A program made the translations under genes and the position numbers. From positions 1-64,000 of the forward strand of contig JAXGLD010000006.1 of assembly GCA_040769385.1 (NCBI GenBank): a DNA stretch of 64,000 nt. The letters are read 5' to 3'. The stretch is from PHAA01 sp022706565. Lineage in GTDB: Bacteria; Bacillota; Syntrophomonadia; Syntrophomonadales; Syntrophomonadaceae. The notes under the pieces are model-generated. The model did no database searches. It saw only the letters and a list, made by a program, of their open reading frames with translations, and had not been told where the DNA came from. Numbering within the stretch: position 1 is the stretch's first letter; each line of letters opens with the position of its first letter. Of the stretch, positions 44,579-53,207 are shown piece after piece.

Positions 44579-44842
44579 CTAAATGTCTTCGCTGCCGGAA
44601 TCCTTGGAACTCAAGCGGTTGGCAACCGTTTCCGGCTGTACTGCCGAAAGAATGACATGGCCGCTGTCTACTACGATAACCGCCCGGGTCCGGCGTCCAT
44701 AGGTGGCATCGATCAGCACGCCTTTCTCCCGTGCTTCCTGGATTATCCTCTTGATGGGAGCAGATTCGGGGCTCACTATGGCCACGATCCGGTTGGCGGC
44801 AACGATGTTGCCAAACCCTATGTTTACAAGCTTGATATCCAT
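44579..44842 (-). CDS. remA: Extracellular matrix regulatory protein RemA (DUF370)
   Basis: A small DNA-binding regulator that in Bacillus activates biofilm and osmoprotection genes. The chain begins MDIKLVNIGFGN and contains SPESAPIKRII and DATYGRRTRAV, nearly identical in the family. I use the ATG at 44842, giving 87 residues; an in-frame GTG at 44869 sits on the GAGGAGG sequence. Confidence 0.93.
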   Translation of the reverse strand: MDIKLVNIGFGNIVAANRIVAIVSPESAPIKRIIQEAREKGVLIDATYGRRTRAVIVVDSGHVILSAVQPETVANRLSSKDSGSEDI

Positions 44843-44880
44843 AATATTTCCGGTTGGACCCGGATGCACCTCCTCTAAGT

Positions 44881-45756
44881 CTACTCAATATTTTGTATCT
44901 GTTCTCTTATTTTCTCCAATTCCGCTTTTATATCCACCACTATTTGGCTCATTTCTATGTCATTGGCCTTGGAAGCTACAGTGTTTATTTCCCGAAACAT
45001 CTCCTGTACCAGAAAATCCAATTTGCGTCCTACCGACTGACCGCTGTCCATTAGGTCACGGAGATGGCCGATATGACTCTTCAGCCTTACAATCTCCTCA
45101 GTTATACTGGCTTTGTCCGCAAATATAGCGGCTTCCTGGATAATACGGGCTTCGTCGACCATGTTGCTGGTCATTTCGGCGATTTTCTTGTGCAGCCTTT
45201 CCTGGTACTCCCTGGCTACCAGAGGTGATCTCTGTTCCAGTTTTTCTACCTCAGTCAGGATATAGGCGTTGCGTTGAATTATATCCCGGGCCAGGTTGGC
45301 ACCCTCTTTGCTGCGCATCTCCACCAGGCTCTTTAGAGCCTCGTTCAAGGCACTTTGCAGTGCTCCCCAAATGGTGTCCGGGTCTTCCTGATCATCTATC
45401 AGGCTAAATACGTCCGGCAGCCGAAAAACATCTATGACCCTAAACTCGGAAGCAATATTTAGATGTTTTGCTAAATCCTTCAGGGAATCATAATAAGCGA
45501 TTGCCAGACCTTTGTCAACTTTGATATTTCTCGCCATATCTCCGGTTTTCTCAATATTGATGCTGATTTCAATACGTCCCCGCTGGAGATTTTTTTTCAG
45601 TTCTTCCTTGATTTTCTCTTCCAAAAACAAATACCGCCGGGGCATTCTGGTATGTACATCGAAGTAGCGATGATTGACAGTTTTTAATTCGCAGGTTATA
45701 TCATATCCTTTTTGTTGAATCTGACTCCGGCCGAAGCCGGTCATACTCTTGACCAT
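44881..45756 (-). CDS. yicC: YicC/YloC-type endoribonuclease
   Basis: The 291 residues start with SMTGFGR, a hallmark of the family, followed by ELKTVNHRYFD and the C-terminal EMFREINTVASKAND. Members cleave RNA, in E. coli to tune small-RNA levels. It is the first gene of the minus-strand block. An extended -10 promoter lies about 100 bases upstream. Confidence 0.92.
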   Translation of the reverse strand: MVKSMTGFGRSQIQQKGYDITCELKTVNHRYFDVHTRMPRRYLFLEEKIKEELKKNLQRGRIEISINIEKTGDMARNIKVDKGLAIAYYDSLKDLAKHLNIASEFRVIDVFRLPDVFSLIDDQEDPDTIWGALQSALNEALKSLVEMRSKEGANLARDIIQRNAYILTEVEKLEQRSPLVAREYQERLHKKIAEMTSNMVDEARIIQEAAIFADKASITEEIVRLKSHIGHLRDLMDSGQSVGRKLDFLVQEMFREINTVASKANDIEMSQIVVDIKAELEKIREQIQNIE

Positions 45757-45858
45757 TCATAAATCAACCTTTCCCGTAAGCTTCATTCATCTTGTCAAAG
45801 GACTTGGATCGATACTCTTCCTAATCCAGTTAAGCTAGCTTTCGACTCATGCTTTCAT

Positions 45859-45867
45859 ATTTTAACA
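45859..45867 (-). promoter_or_regulatory. Extended -10 promoter candidate of the yicC block
   Basis: On the minus strand TGTTAAAAT gives a five-of-six -10 with the TGn extension, about 100 bases before yicC. The -35 region is only T-rich. Confidence 0.4.
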
Positions 45868-45997
45868 TAATTGGCTTTCGAAATAAAAAAGCCTTTAGGG
45901 GGGTATATCAATATATCACCACTGGAAAAATATAGGGTGAACAGGCAATTATGCCTGTATATCTGGACAGCATCTGACATGGCAAGTGCGGACGGGC

Positions 45998-46026
45998 TTG
46001 ACATCCGAGCCGGAGTTGTCTTAAAT
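45998..46026 (+). promoter_or_regulatory. Promoter of the zinc-uptake operon
   Basis: A perfect -35 TTGACA (45998-46003) and a weaker -10 TTAAAT (46021-46026) are 17 bases apart. The expected start near 46033 falls at the edge of the dyad described next. Confidence 0.55.
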
Positions 46027-46033
46027 ATAAGGC

Positions 46034-46053
46034 AAATGCAAATGTTTGCATTT
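46034..46053 (+). promoter_or_regulatory. Perfect 9-2-9 dyad, probable Zur operator
   Basis: AAATGCAAA, two bases, TTTGCATTT form a flawless inverted repeat right at the predicted transcription start of znuA. Size and AT-rich character resemble Fur-family boxes, and a Fur-type gene ends the operon, so zinc-dependent repression in cis is the simplest reading. The rest of the 355-base yicC-znuA gap holds only the two promoters; a 67-codon plus frame there looks like chance. Confidence 0.6.
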
Positions 46054-46111
46054 ATCTCACGGTTTGCGACCTGACCACATCAGGAATCAATGGAGATCGA
46101 GGAATGAATAA

Positions 46112-47038
46112 ATGAAGATATATTCAAGACTCCGTAAGACCAAGTGCCAATACCAGCGGGTTGGCTTAATGGTAATATTGTTACTGGCCGGACTGCTGGC
46201 CGGTTGCCAGCAACAACCGGTAAGCGCCCCGACTGGCGCGGATGACCGCTTAAAGGTGGCTGTAACCATTATGCCGCAGGCCACCTTTGTGAAAGAGATT
46301 GGAGGAGAGCTGGTTGAGGTGGTAACCATGGTGCCGCCCGGTGGAAATCCCGAAAACTATTCGCCCACCCCTCAACAAATGATCCAGTTTAGCGATGCTG
46401 ACATTTATTTCGCCATCGGGGTGCCGGCCGAAGAGGCTATCCTGCCCCAACTTAAGAGCCTTGTTCCCGGCATGAAAATGGTTGACCTCCCTGCTATGGT
46501 CGATCGGAAATACCCGCCCGTTACTTTTCCCTCCGGGGAGAGAGACCCGCACATGTGGCTATCCCCCCAACGGGTTCAAGAGATTGTCCGTGTGACGACT
46601 GAGCAGTTGACGCTGCTGGATCCGCTCCATGGTGACATTTATGCTGCCAATAGCGCCGCTTATATAGAACGCCTGGGCCAACTGGATAATGACATCAGAT
46701 CCGCCCTGACCGATTTACCCAATCGGACTATCATCGTATACCATCCGGCTTTTGGTTATTTTGCGGCTGATTATGGTTTGACCATGATTGCCTTGGAAGA
46801 GGAAGGCAAAGAAGCTGCGGCGGTAGACCTGCAGAGAGTAATTGATCTGGCGCGGGCTCAGAATATCAAGGTGGTTTTTTACCAGGCTGAGATCGACAGC
46901 AAGCAATCGCGAACCTTAGCCGAGGAGATTGGCGGACAGGCGGAGATGATCGCTCCGCTGGATCCGGATTATATCGGCAACTTGCACAAGACGGCGCTAA
47001 CATTCCGACGGGTGCTGCAGCAGGCCCAGGGGGAATAA
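46112..47038 (+). CDS. znuA: Zinc ABC transporter substrate-binding lipoprotein
   Basis: A lipoprotein signal ends in LLAGLLAGC (lipobox Cys near 32). The cluster A-I fold is supported by PPGGNPENYSPTP, DPHMWLSP and YHPAFGYFA. The second and third histidine ligands are present, but the first ligand position reads Glu/Asn (PENY) instead of His (PHxYE), as in a subset of relatives. Zinc is the likely metal from the regulator; manganese cannot be excluded. GAGGA lies 8 bases before the ATG. Confidence 0.88.
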   Translation: MKIYSRLRKTKCQYQRVGLMVILLLAGLLAGCQQQPVSAPTGADDRLKVAVTIMPQATFVKEIGGELVEVVTMVPPGGNPENYSPTPQQMIQFSDADIYFAIGVPAEEAILPQLKSLVPGMKMVDLPAMVDRKYPPVTFPSGERDPHMWLSPQRVQEIVRVTTEQLTLLDPLHGDIYAANSAAYIERLGQLDNDIRSALTDLPNRTIIVYHPAFGYFAADYGLTMIALEEEGKEAAAVDLQRVIDLARAQNIKVVFYQAEIDSKQSRTLAEEIGGQAEMIAPLDPDYIGNLHKTALTFRRVLQQAQGE

Positions 47039-47040
47039 CT

Positions 47041-47835
47041 TTGAATAAAGCCAATCATCAACCCGAATACGCAGTTGTTGTCAAAGATCTTACCGTCCAG
47101 TACGGCAACATTTTGGCGCTGCAAGAAATTAATCTGACCATTGCCAAGGGTGATTTTGTGGGCATAATTGGGCCCAACGGCAGCGGTAAGACTACCCTGC
47201 TAAAGTCCATCCTGGGCCTGGTCAGACCCACCACCGGCGCTATATCAGTGCTGGGGATGCCCCCTAGAGAGGCCTGCTCCCAAATAGGCTATGTTCCTCA
47301 AATGACCAACATTGACCGTGATTTTCCCATTACCGTCGGGGAGGCGGTGTTGATGGGCCGCCTGGTAGGAAAAGCAGGCTTGTTCCACCGCTACAGTCAG
47401 GACGATCGCATCGTAGTGCAACATTACCTGGAACATCTGGAAATAGCAAAATTGGTTGACCGCCAGATCGGGCAGTTATCTGGAGGACAGCTGAAGCGCG
47501 TGCTTATAGCTCGGGCCCTGGTGAGTGAACCCCAGATTCTGCTGCTCGACGAACCGACTGCCGGGGTCGATGCCCATTCCAGTTCCCAGATCTACGAACT
47601 GTTGAAAGAGCTGAACCAAAGCATCACCATAATTATTGTGACCCATGATACGATGGCGGTTAGTTCGTACCTCAAATCAATCGCCTGCATCAACCAGACC
47701 CTTTATTATCATGGTGATCCCAACCTGTCCAGCGAACTTATAATGTCCGTATATGGATGCCCAGTAGAGTTGATCGCTCACGGTGTGCCTCACCGCGTAC
47801 TGGGTCAACATGAACAGGGGGGACTGCGGTGTTAG
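47041..47835 (+). CDS. znuC: Zinc ABC transporter ATPase
   Basis: Walker A GPNGSGKTT, signature LSGGQLKRV and Walker B ILLLDEPTAGVD are intact in 264 residues. Start is TTG at 47041, two bases after the znuA stop, with GGGGGAA as ribosome site. Its end overlaps the permease start by 7 bases. Confidence 0.93.
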   Translation: MNKANHQPEYAVVVKDLTVQYGNILALQEINLTIAKGDFVGIIGPNGSGKTTLLKSILGLVRPTTGAISVLGMPPREACSQIGYVPQMTNIDRDFPITVGEAVLMGRLVGKAGLFHRYSQDDRIVVQHYLEHLEIAKLVDRQIGQLSGGQLKRVLIARALVSEPQILLLDEPTAGVDAHSSSQIYELLKELNQSITIIIVTHDTMAVSSYLKSIACINQTLYYHGDPNLSSELIMSVYGCPVELIAHGVPHRVLGQHEQGGLRC

Positions 47836-48683
47836 AGGCCATCGTACATTACTCCTTCATGCAGCATGCCCTGCTTGCGGCCCTGTTGTCATCGGTGGCC
47901 TGCGGTATCATGGGGACTGTCATAATAGAAAAACGACTGGTCATGATGAGCGGCGGGATCGCCCATACCGCTTTCGGCGGTATAGGTTTGGGCTATTACC
48001 TGAGTATCGAGCCCATGATCGGGGCATTGGCCTTTTCGTCCCTGTCGTCCCTGGGGATAGCGTCCCTTAAACGCAATTCCCACACCAATTCCGATGTACT
48101 AATGGGCATGTTCTGGCCCTTGGGGATGGCCTTGGGCATTCTGTTCATATCGTTCGCACCTGGTTACCCTCCGGATATGACCTCCTACCTGTTTGGAGAT
48201 ATCCTGACCGTATCCCGCTCCGACCTGATCTATATGTTAGTGCTGGATGCTATTATCTTGCTCACGATAACCGCCTACTTCAATCTGATTGTCGTCTACC
48301 TGTTTGATGAGGAGTTTGGAACTGCGCTGGGTTTGAATATGACCTTCATCGACTATCTCATCTTCTTCATGATTGGCCTGACAGTAGTGGTCATAATCCG
48401 GGTCATTGGAATAATCCTGATATTAGCCTTATTGTGCGTACCGCCGGCTGTGGCTCGAATGTACACCAATAATCTTAAGAAGATGATACTGATATCCATA
48501 GGGCTGGGAGTTGTCTTCTGCCTGCTCGGACTGTGGATTTCATATCAACTGGAGTTGGCTTCTGGGGCGGCTATCGTAATTGTATCGGTGCTGGCATATT
48601 TCTTGGCGGTTGGACTGGAGCGGATTGGATTTGGTAAACACCGGCCGATGACGGTGCGGGAATCAGCGCCAAGTAATCTATAG
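47829..48683 (+). CDS. znuB: Zinc ABC transporter permease
   Basis: An ABC-3 family permease with about eight membrane helices in 284 residues (GGIAHTAFGGIGLGY and FVALLCVPPAVARM-type segments are diagnostic). It starts with GTG inside the ATPase gene, pointing to translational coupling. Confidence 0.92.
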   Translation: MLEAIVHYSFMQHALLAALLSSVACGIMGTVIIEKRLVMMSGGIAHTAFGGIGLGYYLSIEPMIGALAFSSLSSLGIASLKRNSHTNSDVLMGMFWPLGMALGILFISFAPGYPPDMTSYLFGDILTVSRSDLIYMLVLDAIILLTITAYFNLIVVYLFDEEFGTALGLNMTFIDYLIFFMIGLTVVVIIRVIGIILILALLCVPPAVARMYTNNLKKMILISIGLGVVFCLLGLWISYQLELASGAAIVIVSVLAYFLAVGLERIGFGKHRPMTVRESAPSNL

Positions 48684-48694
48684 GGGTGGATAAG

Positions 48695-49138
48695 ATGACC
48701 GATCTGGCTGAACTGGAACAATTCCTTACCGGCAAGGGCTGTAAATTGACCCGCCATCGCAGAGTCATCCTTCAGGCCCTGCTTGACCTGGCTGGTTGGA
48801 GCAGCGCCCGGGAAATCCACACTTACGTGCTGGCCCGCAACCACAAGGTAAATTTCTCGACCATTTACCGGAACTTGGATGCCTTGACTTCAATCGGCCT
48901 GTTATGCCGGGTGGAACGAGCTGACGCAATCAGCTATTACACCCTTAACCAGGCCTCAGGACATCATCACCACCTCATCTGCAAGTCCTGCCATAGAATC
49001 AGCGAGTTGGAATTCTGTCCCTTAACCCAGATGGACCCACAGACCCTGCAAAATTTTACCGAGGTAGAATGCAAGTTTGACCTGTATGGCTTCTGCCGTG
49101 ACTGCCAGGAAAAAGCCCAAGAGCCGAACGCTGACTGA
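48695..49138 (+). CDS. zur: Fur-family metalloregulator, probably Zur
   Basis: A winged helix (about 10-80; VNFSTIYRNLDAL is the recognition helix) and a C-terminal dimer domain with HHHH and two CxxC zinc sites (CKSC, CRDC). The 147 residues start at ATG 48695 after AGGGGTGG. Being last gene of the zinc-uptake operon supports zinc sensing and autoregulation through the dyad at 46034. Fur or PerR function cannot be ruled out by sequence alone. Confidence 0.85.
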   Translation: MTDLAELEQFLTGKGCKLTRHRRVILQALLDLAGWSSAREIHTYVLARNHKVNFSTIYRNLDALTSIGLLCRVERADAISYYTLNQASGHHHHLICKSCHRISELEFCPLTQMDPQTLQNFTEVECKFDLYGFCRDCQEKAQEPNAD

Positions 49139-49210
49139 CAAGATTAATTTGCACCAATAAACATTTTATCGAGGGGGTGGTTAGAACATATCCCAGAAGA
49201 ACTACCCGAT

Positions 49211-51904
49211 TCAAGCTGCAGCCCGGTCCAATCGCAGGTTTCCAGGCAGGATATAGCCAATCAGTCTCCAGAGCACTTTAATCCCCGCCAGTAGAATAAT
49301 CAGCAGCCATTGCCATCCATTCAAAGGCACAGTCCTGAATATGGCCTGCAAAGCCGGGATGTATAAGGCTGAAAGCTGCATGCACACCGAAATCAGTACT
49401 GCTCCCACCAGGTACTTGTTGCTGAAAAACCCCAGTTCAAACGGGGATAGCCGCTCAGAACGGCATTCAAATACATAGAAAAGCTGCCCCAGCACCAAGG
49501 TGGTAAAGGCCATGCTGCGAGCCAGCGGCAAAGCATCGACGCCATTCATGTGGGCCCACGTATATCCGACCAGGAAAGCGGCGATGGTTATGGCGGCGAT
49601 ATAAACGCCTCTCCCAAAAATGATCCACCCCAGCCCATGGGCAAACACCCCTTCTTTTTTGGGTCGTGGTTTTCGCTTCATTATCCCCGGTTCAGGAGCC
49701 TCGATGCCCAGTGCCATGGCGGGCAGACCATCGGTGACCAGATTGACCCAGAGCAGTTGAATCGGCATGAGAGGAAGCGGTAAGCCCATTAATGATGCCA
49801 TAAACATGACCAGAACCTCGCCGATATTGCAGCCTAACAGATAGCGGATGAACTTGCGGATATTATCATATATGGCCCGGCCCTGGTAGACCGCTTCCAC
49901 AATAGTGGAAAAATCATCATCGGTCAGAATCATTGCCGAGGCTTCCTTGCTCACCTGGGTGCCGCTGATACCCATAGCAATACCAATATCTGCGGCTTTT
50001 ATGGCCGGGGCATCATTAACCCCGTCTCCGGTCATGGCGACCACTTGGTTTTTCCCTTTAAGGACACTGACTATTCGATTCTTATGCTGGGGTGATACCC
50101 GTGCAAATACCCGGTTATTTAGGGTACGGTCATAGAGTTCATGGTTGCTGAGCCGATCTATTTCCGGGCCGGTAACCACATCGCGGCCGGAGCCGATCCC
50201 GATTTCCCGGGCGATGGCCGCCGCAGTCTGGGGGTGGTCACCGGTAATCATGACCGGTACGATGCCGGCATTCAGGCATGTTCTGACTGCCTTGGCAGTA
50301 CCGGCGCGAGGGGGATCGATCATGCCGCACATGCCAACCAGGATCAATTCTCTCTCCAATTGAGCGTCGGAAAAGTTCTCCCAACCGGGTGCCAGAGGCC
50401 GGTAAGCAAATCCAAGTATACGCAAAGCCCCGGCTGCCCATTTAGCCTGCATACTCAGGAAATAGTCCCGGTCGGCAGCTGTCAGCCTGACCACCTGCTG
50501 GCCCTTTCTGACATGGGAACAGGAATTTATAATTACATCCAAGGCCCCTTTTACAAGCAAGTGTGGGTCGCCGGAATCAACCACCACACTCATCATCTTC
50601 CGCTCCGAATCAAAGGGGACTTCTCTCAAGGCCATCTGGCGCTCCAGCGCCCCGGCTTTGGCTGCCATTACCAGCAGTGCAGCTTCGGTAGGATCGCCCT
50701 GGACTTCGTAATCACCGTTGACTTTCCTAAGATCAGAATTGTTGCAGTTCAAGGCTATTTCCATGAGGAGAGTCGTGCCACTCTCCAGCCTGGCCTTCTG
50801 CCCGTGTTCATCTATAAGGGCGCCTTTGGAGTGGTACCCTTCCCCTTCAATATCCAATACCTGGTTGAAGGTAGCCGCTTTTTTAACTGTCATTTGATTG
50901 CGAGTCAAGGTGCCGGTCTTATCTGAACAGATAACAGTGGTACACCCTAGAGTCTCTACTGCCGGCAGCTTTCGTACAATGGCATTTCTTCTGGCCATCC
51001 TTTGGACCCCGAGAGCCAAAACCACGGTGACAATAGCCGGTAGTCCTTCTGGAATGGCAGCTACTGCCAGGCTGATCCCGGCCATTAGCATAGTCATTAT
51101 GTCTTCCCCGCGGGCAATCCCCAATGAGGTTACTACCAAACACACCGCCAGGCAGATGAAGATCAAGGTCTTGCCCAGTACGTGCAGCTTCAGTTGCAGA
51201 GGCGTCATTTCCGTCTCGGTCTCCATCATCAACCCGGCAATCTCACCCATTACCGTATTCATACCGGTTCCCACCACTATACCCCGGCCCCGGCCTCGGG
51301 TCACCGAGGTACCCGTAAAAGCCATGTTGGTTCTGTCAGCCAGCGGGCATTCTGGTGAACAGACTGATTCGCATCGCTTCTCGACCGGCACTGATTCACC
51401 GGTCAAGGCCGATTCGTCCATCTCCAGAGTTGACGACGACACCAGTCTGAGATCGGCGGGCGCCTTATCGCCGGCCTCCAGCAAGACCAGATCGCCGGGA
51501 ACCAAATCAGTTGCCGGAACCGTCCTCCGCCGGCCATTCCTGATTACTCTGGCTTCCGGAGCAGCCATTTTTTTGATCTCCTCCAAAGAACGCTCGGCCT
51601 TGTATTCTTGGATGAAACCCAGTATGGCATTGATTATGACAATAGTCATAATGGTAAGGGCATCGGCCATATCCCCTATTACACCTGATATGACGGTCGC
51701 CCCCAACAAAACCAATACCATGGTATCGGTAAACTGATTCAACATTATCCGCCAAGGTTGGATGGGACTGCCCATCTCCACCACGTTACTATACTTTTGC
51801 TGACGCAGATTGACCTCTCGGTCGGATAGACCAGCGCTCAAATCGGTATCCACAGCCCTGACTATGTGGTCGATATCCAGGCTCCACCAAGAGTCTTTGG
51901 TCAT
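49211..51904 (-). CDS. Calcium-type P-type ATPase
   Basis: The 897 residues have the N-terminal cation-ATPase domain, TGES in the actuator, the phosphorylation site DKTGTLT, TGDGVNDAPA, and PEGLPA in helix M4. M6 carries NLVTDGLPA, the calcium-site pattern of SERCA-like type IIA pumps. It should export calcium. It is convergent with the zinc operon and separate from neighbours. Manganese transport is possible in this class. Confidence 0.9.
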   Translation of the reverse strand: MTKDSWWSLDIDHIVRAVDTDLSAGLSDREVNLRQQKYSNVVEMGSPIQPWRIMLNQFTDTMVLVLLGATVISGVIGDMADALTIMTIVIINAILGFIQEYKAERSLEEIKKMAAPEARVIRNGRRRTVPATDLVPGDLVLLEAGDKAPADLRLVSSSTLEMDESALTGESVPVEKRCESVCSPECPLADRTNMAFTGTSVTRGRGRGIVVGTGMNTVMGEIAGLMMETETEMTPLQLKLHVLGKTLIFICLAVCLVVTSLGIARGEDIMTMLMAGISLAVAAIPEGLPAIVTVVLALGVQRMARRNAIVRKLPAVETLGCTTVICSDKTGTLTRNQMTVKKAATFNQVLDIEGEGYHSKGALIDEHGQKARLESGTTLLMEIALNCNNSDLRKVNGDYEVQGDPTEAALLVMAAKAGALERQMALREVPFDSERKMMSVVVDSGDPHLLVKGALDVIINSCSHVRKGQQVVRLTAADRDYFLSMQAKWAAGALRILGFAYRPLAPGWENFSDAQLERELILVGMCGMIDPPRAGTAKAVRTCLNAGIVPVMITGDHPQTAAAIAREIGIGSGRDVVTGPEIDRLSNHELYDRTLNNRVFARVSPQHKNRIVSVLKGKNQVVAMTGDGVNDAPAIKAADIGIAMGISGTQVSKEASAMILTDDDFSTIVEAVYQGRAIYDNIRKFIRYLLGCNIGEVLVMFMASLMGLPLPLMPIQLLWVNLVTDGLPAMALGIEAPEPGIMKRKPRPKKEGVFAHGLGWIIFGRGVYIAAITIAAFLVGYTWAHMNGVDALPLARSMAFTTLVLGQLFYVFECRSERLSPFELGFFSNKYLVGAVLISVCMQLSALYIPALQAIFRTVPLNGWQWLLIILLAGIKVLWRLIGYILPGNLRLDRAAA

Positions 51905-51967
51905 CTTTGTGCCTCCGTAATACTATCTCAGACAATCTTATTCACAATCAGGCCATAAAAGACCAAA

Positions 51968-51989
51968 GGACAGCCAGTTCGGGCTGTCC
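51968..51989 (-). terminator. Terminator of the glycosylase-fold gene
   Basis: GGACAGCC pairs with GGCTGTCC around a six-base loop. On the minus strand TTTGGTCTTTT follows. It lies 35 bases after the stop of the gene at 52024. Confidence 0.6.
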
Positions 51990-52023
51990 CACCAGTTATG
52001 GGGTTGGTGTTGGCGGCTTTTGT

Positions 52024-52668
52024 CTAGGAGTCTGTATCCACGAGTGCGGCCAGGGCGGCAAATATCTCCGGTCGATAGGATTGTTCGTCCAAAACGCTGA
52101 GGAACGTGGTGCCTTCATGATGATAGACCAGACGGTCCTGAATGGTATCCAGCATTCCGTACGCTTTCAAAACGAAGTCACTTACTCGACGACCGAACAA
52201 TATGACGTATTCAGGCTTGAAAATCATTAGTTCTTCGATTAAATAAGTAAGACAGTTGAGTACTTCGTCGTCAGCTGGTCTGATCGGTATCCCGGTACAA
52301 CTCTTATTGCTCACCCGACAGATGTTGTGAACATCCAGCAGCGAATTGTGGACCTGGCAAGGAATAGCGTCAGCCAAGGGGCAAGCTTTAAGCTGACATC
52401 GGACCATAAAGGTATGATAGACTGCATCGACTTGCAGGTATTTCTGGATGGCATTGCGAACATCCACAATCCAATCGATGTCGTTGGTGCGCTTCCCTTC
52501 ACATTCGAATACTATGACGGCTTCCGGTACCAGGTCTCCTTTACCCGTAGCCGGTTTGCTGGTGCAGCGCAGCAAGGCCGGGCAGCGAGTACATTTACTA
52601 ATTCTGGTCTCCAACTTGATTATGGCTTTGATATTTTGCTCCCGTTGATTAACATCCAATTCGATCAT
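52024..52668 (-). CDS. Degenerate uracil-DNA-glycosylase-fold protein with conserved FeS cysteines
   Basis: In family 4/5 UDGs a CxxC pair near the N-terminus and a second Cys pair about 15 apart hold a 4Fe-4S cluster. Here C26/C29 and C124/C139 (14 between) fit, and EELMIFKPEYVILFGRRVS matches the helix-strand of the fold. However, the catalytic motif near the start (GEAPG) reads FECEGKR, and the late HPSP motif is missing. I chose the ATG at 52668; longer in-frame starts would run into a terminator hairpin. It probably binds DNA or RNA without cutting uracil; the function is unknown. Confidence 0.55.
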   Translation of the reverse strand: MIELDVNQREQNIKAIIKLETRISKCTRCPALLRCTSKPATGKGDLVPEAVIVFECEGKRTNDIDWIVDVRNAIQKYLQVDAVYHTFMVRCQLKACPLADAIPCQVHNSLLDVHNICRVSNKSCTGIPIRPADDEVLNCLTYLIEELMIFKPEYVILFGRRVSDFVLKAYGMLDTIQDRLVYHHEGTTFLSVLDEQSYRPEIFAALAALVDTDS

Positions 52669-52708
52669 CACCCATCTCTTCAATAAAGCGACAGCAGCAC
52701 CTGATCCC

Positions 52709-52731
52709 CAAAAAATACCGCTTCTCAGCGG
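52709..52731 (-). terminator. Terminator of the small unknown gene at 52792
   Basis: On the minus strand CCGCT pairs with AGCGG around GAGA, followed by TATTTTTT. It lies 60 bases after the stop of the gene at 52792 and 41 before the next start. Confidence 0.6.
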
Positions 52732-52791
52732 CGGGGTATAATGATAGTTGGACTTATTGGACCTGTACAGTCTATCAGGCACAGATAGTCG

Positions 52792-53175
52792 TTAATTAAT
52801 CTTATACAAGTACTCCCGGGTCCGCTTACTTGTTCCCCAAGTAGCATCGGTCAATCGCGATGAAAGATAGCTGCGTATATTATCGTCCATTTCCGGATTT
52901 TCCAAATCGAACAGGATGTAAAAAGCCCGCAGCAAGCTATTCATATTCATCAGCAGCCGATCTGGAGGTGTAATCTTGAGCAAGGCATCCCGTCTCCCAT
53001 AGAAGTACACCATTCGCCGTACCACCCACATTATTTCTGCATTGGTAAAGAGTCTCTTGGCCAATATCTCATCCATCAGTTGGTCCGGACCGACTGCATA
53101 CTCGCGCTTTTCAAGCTCTTTATACTCATCGGTGTCGATTATTGATATTGGTACACCCAGTAAATCTTTCTCCAA
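52792..53175 (-). CDS. Hypothetical protein, 127 residues
   Basis: I do not recognise it. The start is TTG at 53175 (AGGAGG 7 bases upstream); a TTG two codons earlier is too close to that site. It appears soluble, helical and charged (WVVRRMVYFYGRRDALL, RLTDATWGTSKRTREYL). It is flanked by its own ribosome site and terminator and by a cell-wall hydrolase upstream. No motif gives a function. Confidence 0.6.
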   Translation of the reverse strand: MEKDLLGVPISIIDTDEYKELEKREYAVGPDQLMDEILAKRLFTNAEIMWVVRRMVYFYGRRDALLKITPPDRLLMNMNSLLRAFYILFDLENPEMDDNIRSYLSSRLTDATWGTSKRTREYLYKIN

Positions 53176-53207
53176 TTCCAAACCTCCTGATAAATAATAC
53201 TGGAAAT

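Noticed and set aside
45871..46074. 67-codon plus-strand frame before znuA
   Set aside because: It covers the znuA promoter and operator and has no ribosome site; probably chance.
49139..49210. Hairpin GGGTGGTT/AACTACCC between zur and the P-type ATPase
   Set aside because: The arms match at 7 of 8 positions around a long loop without a T tract on either side; too weak to call a terminator.
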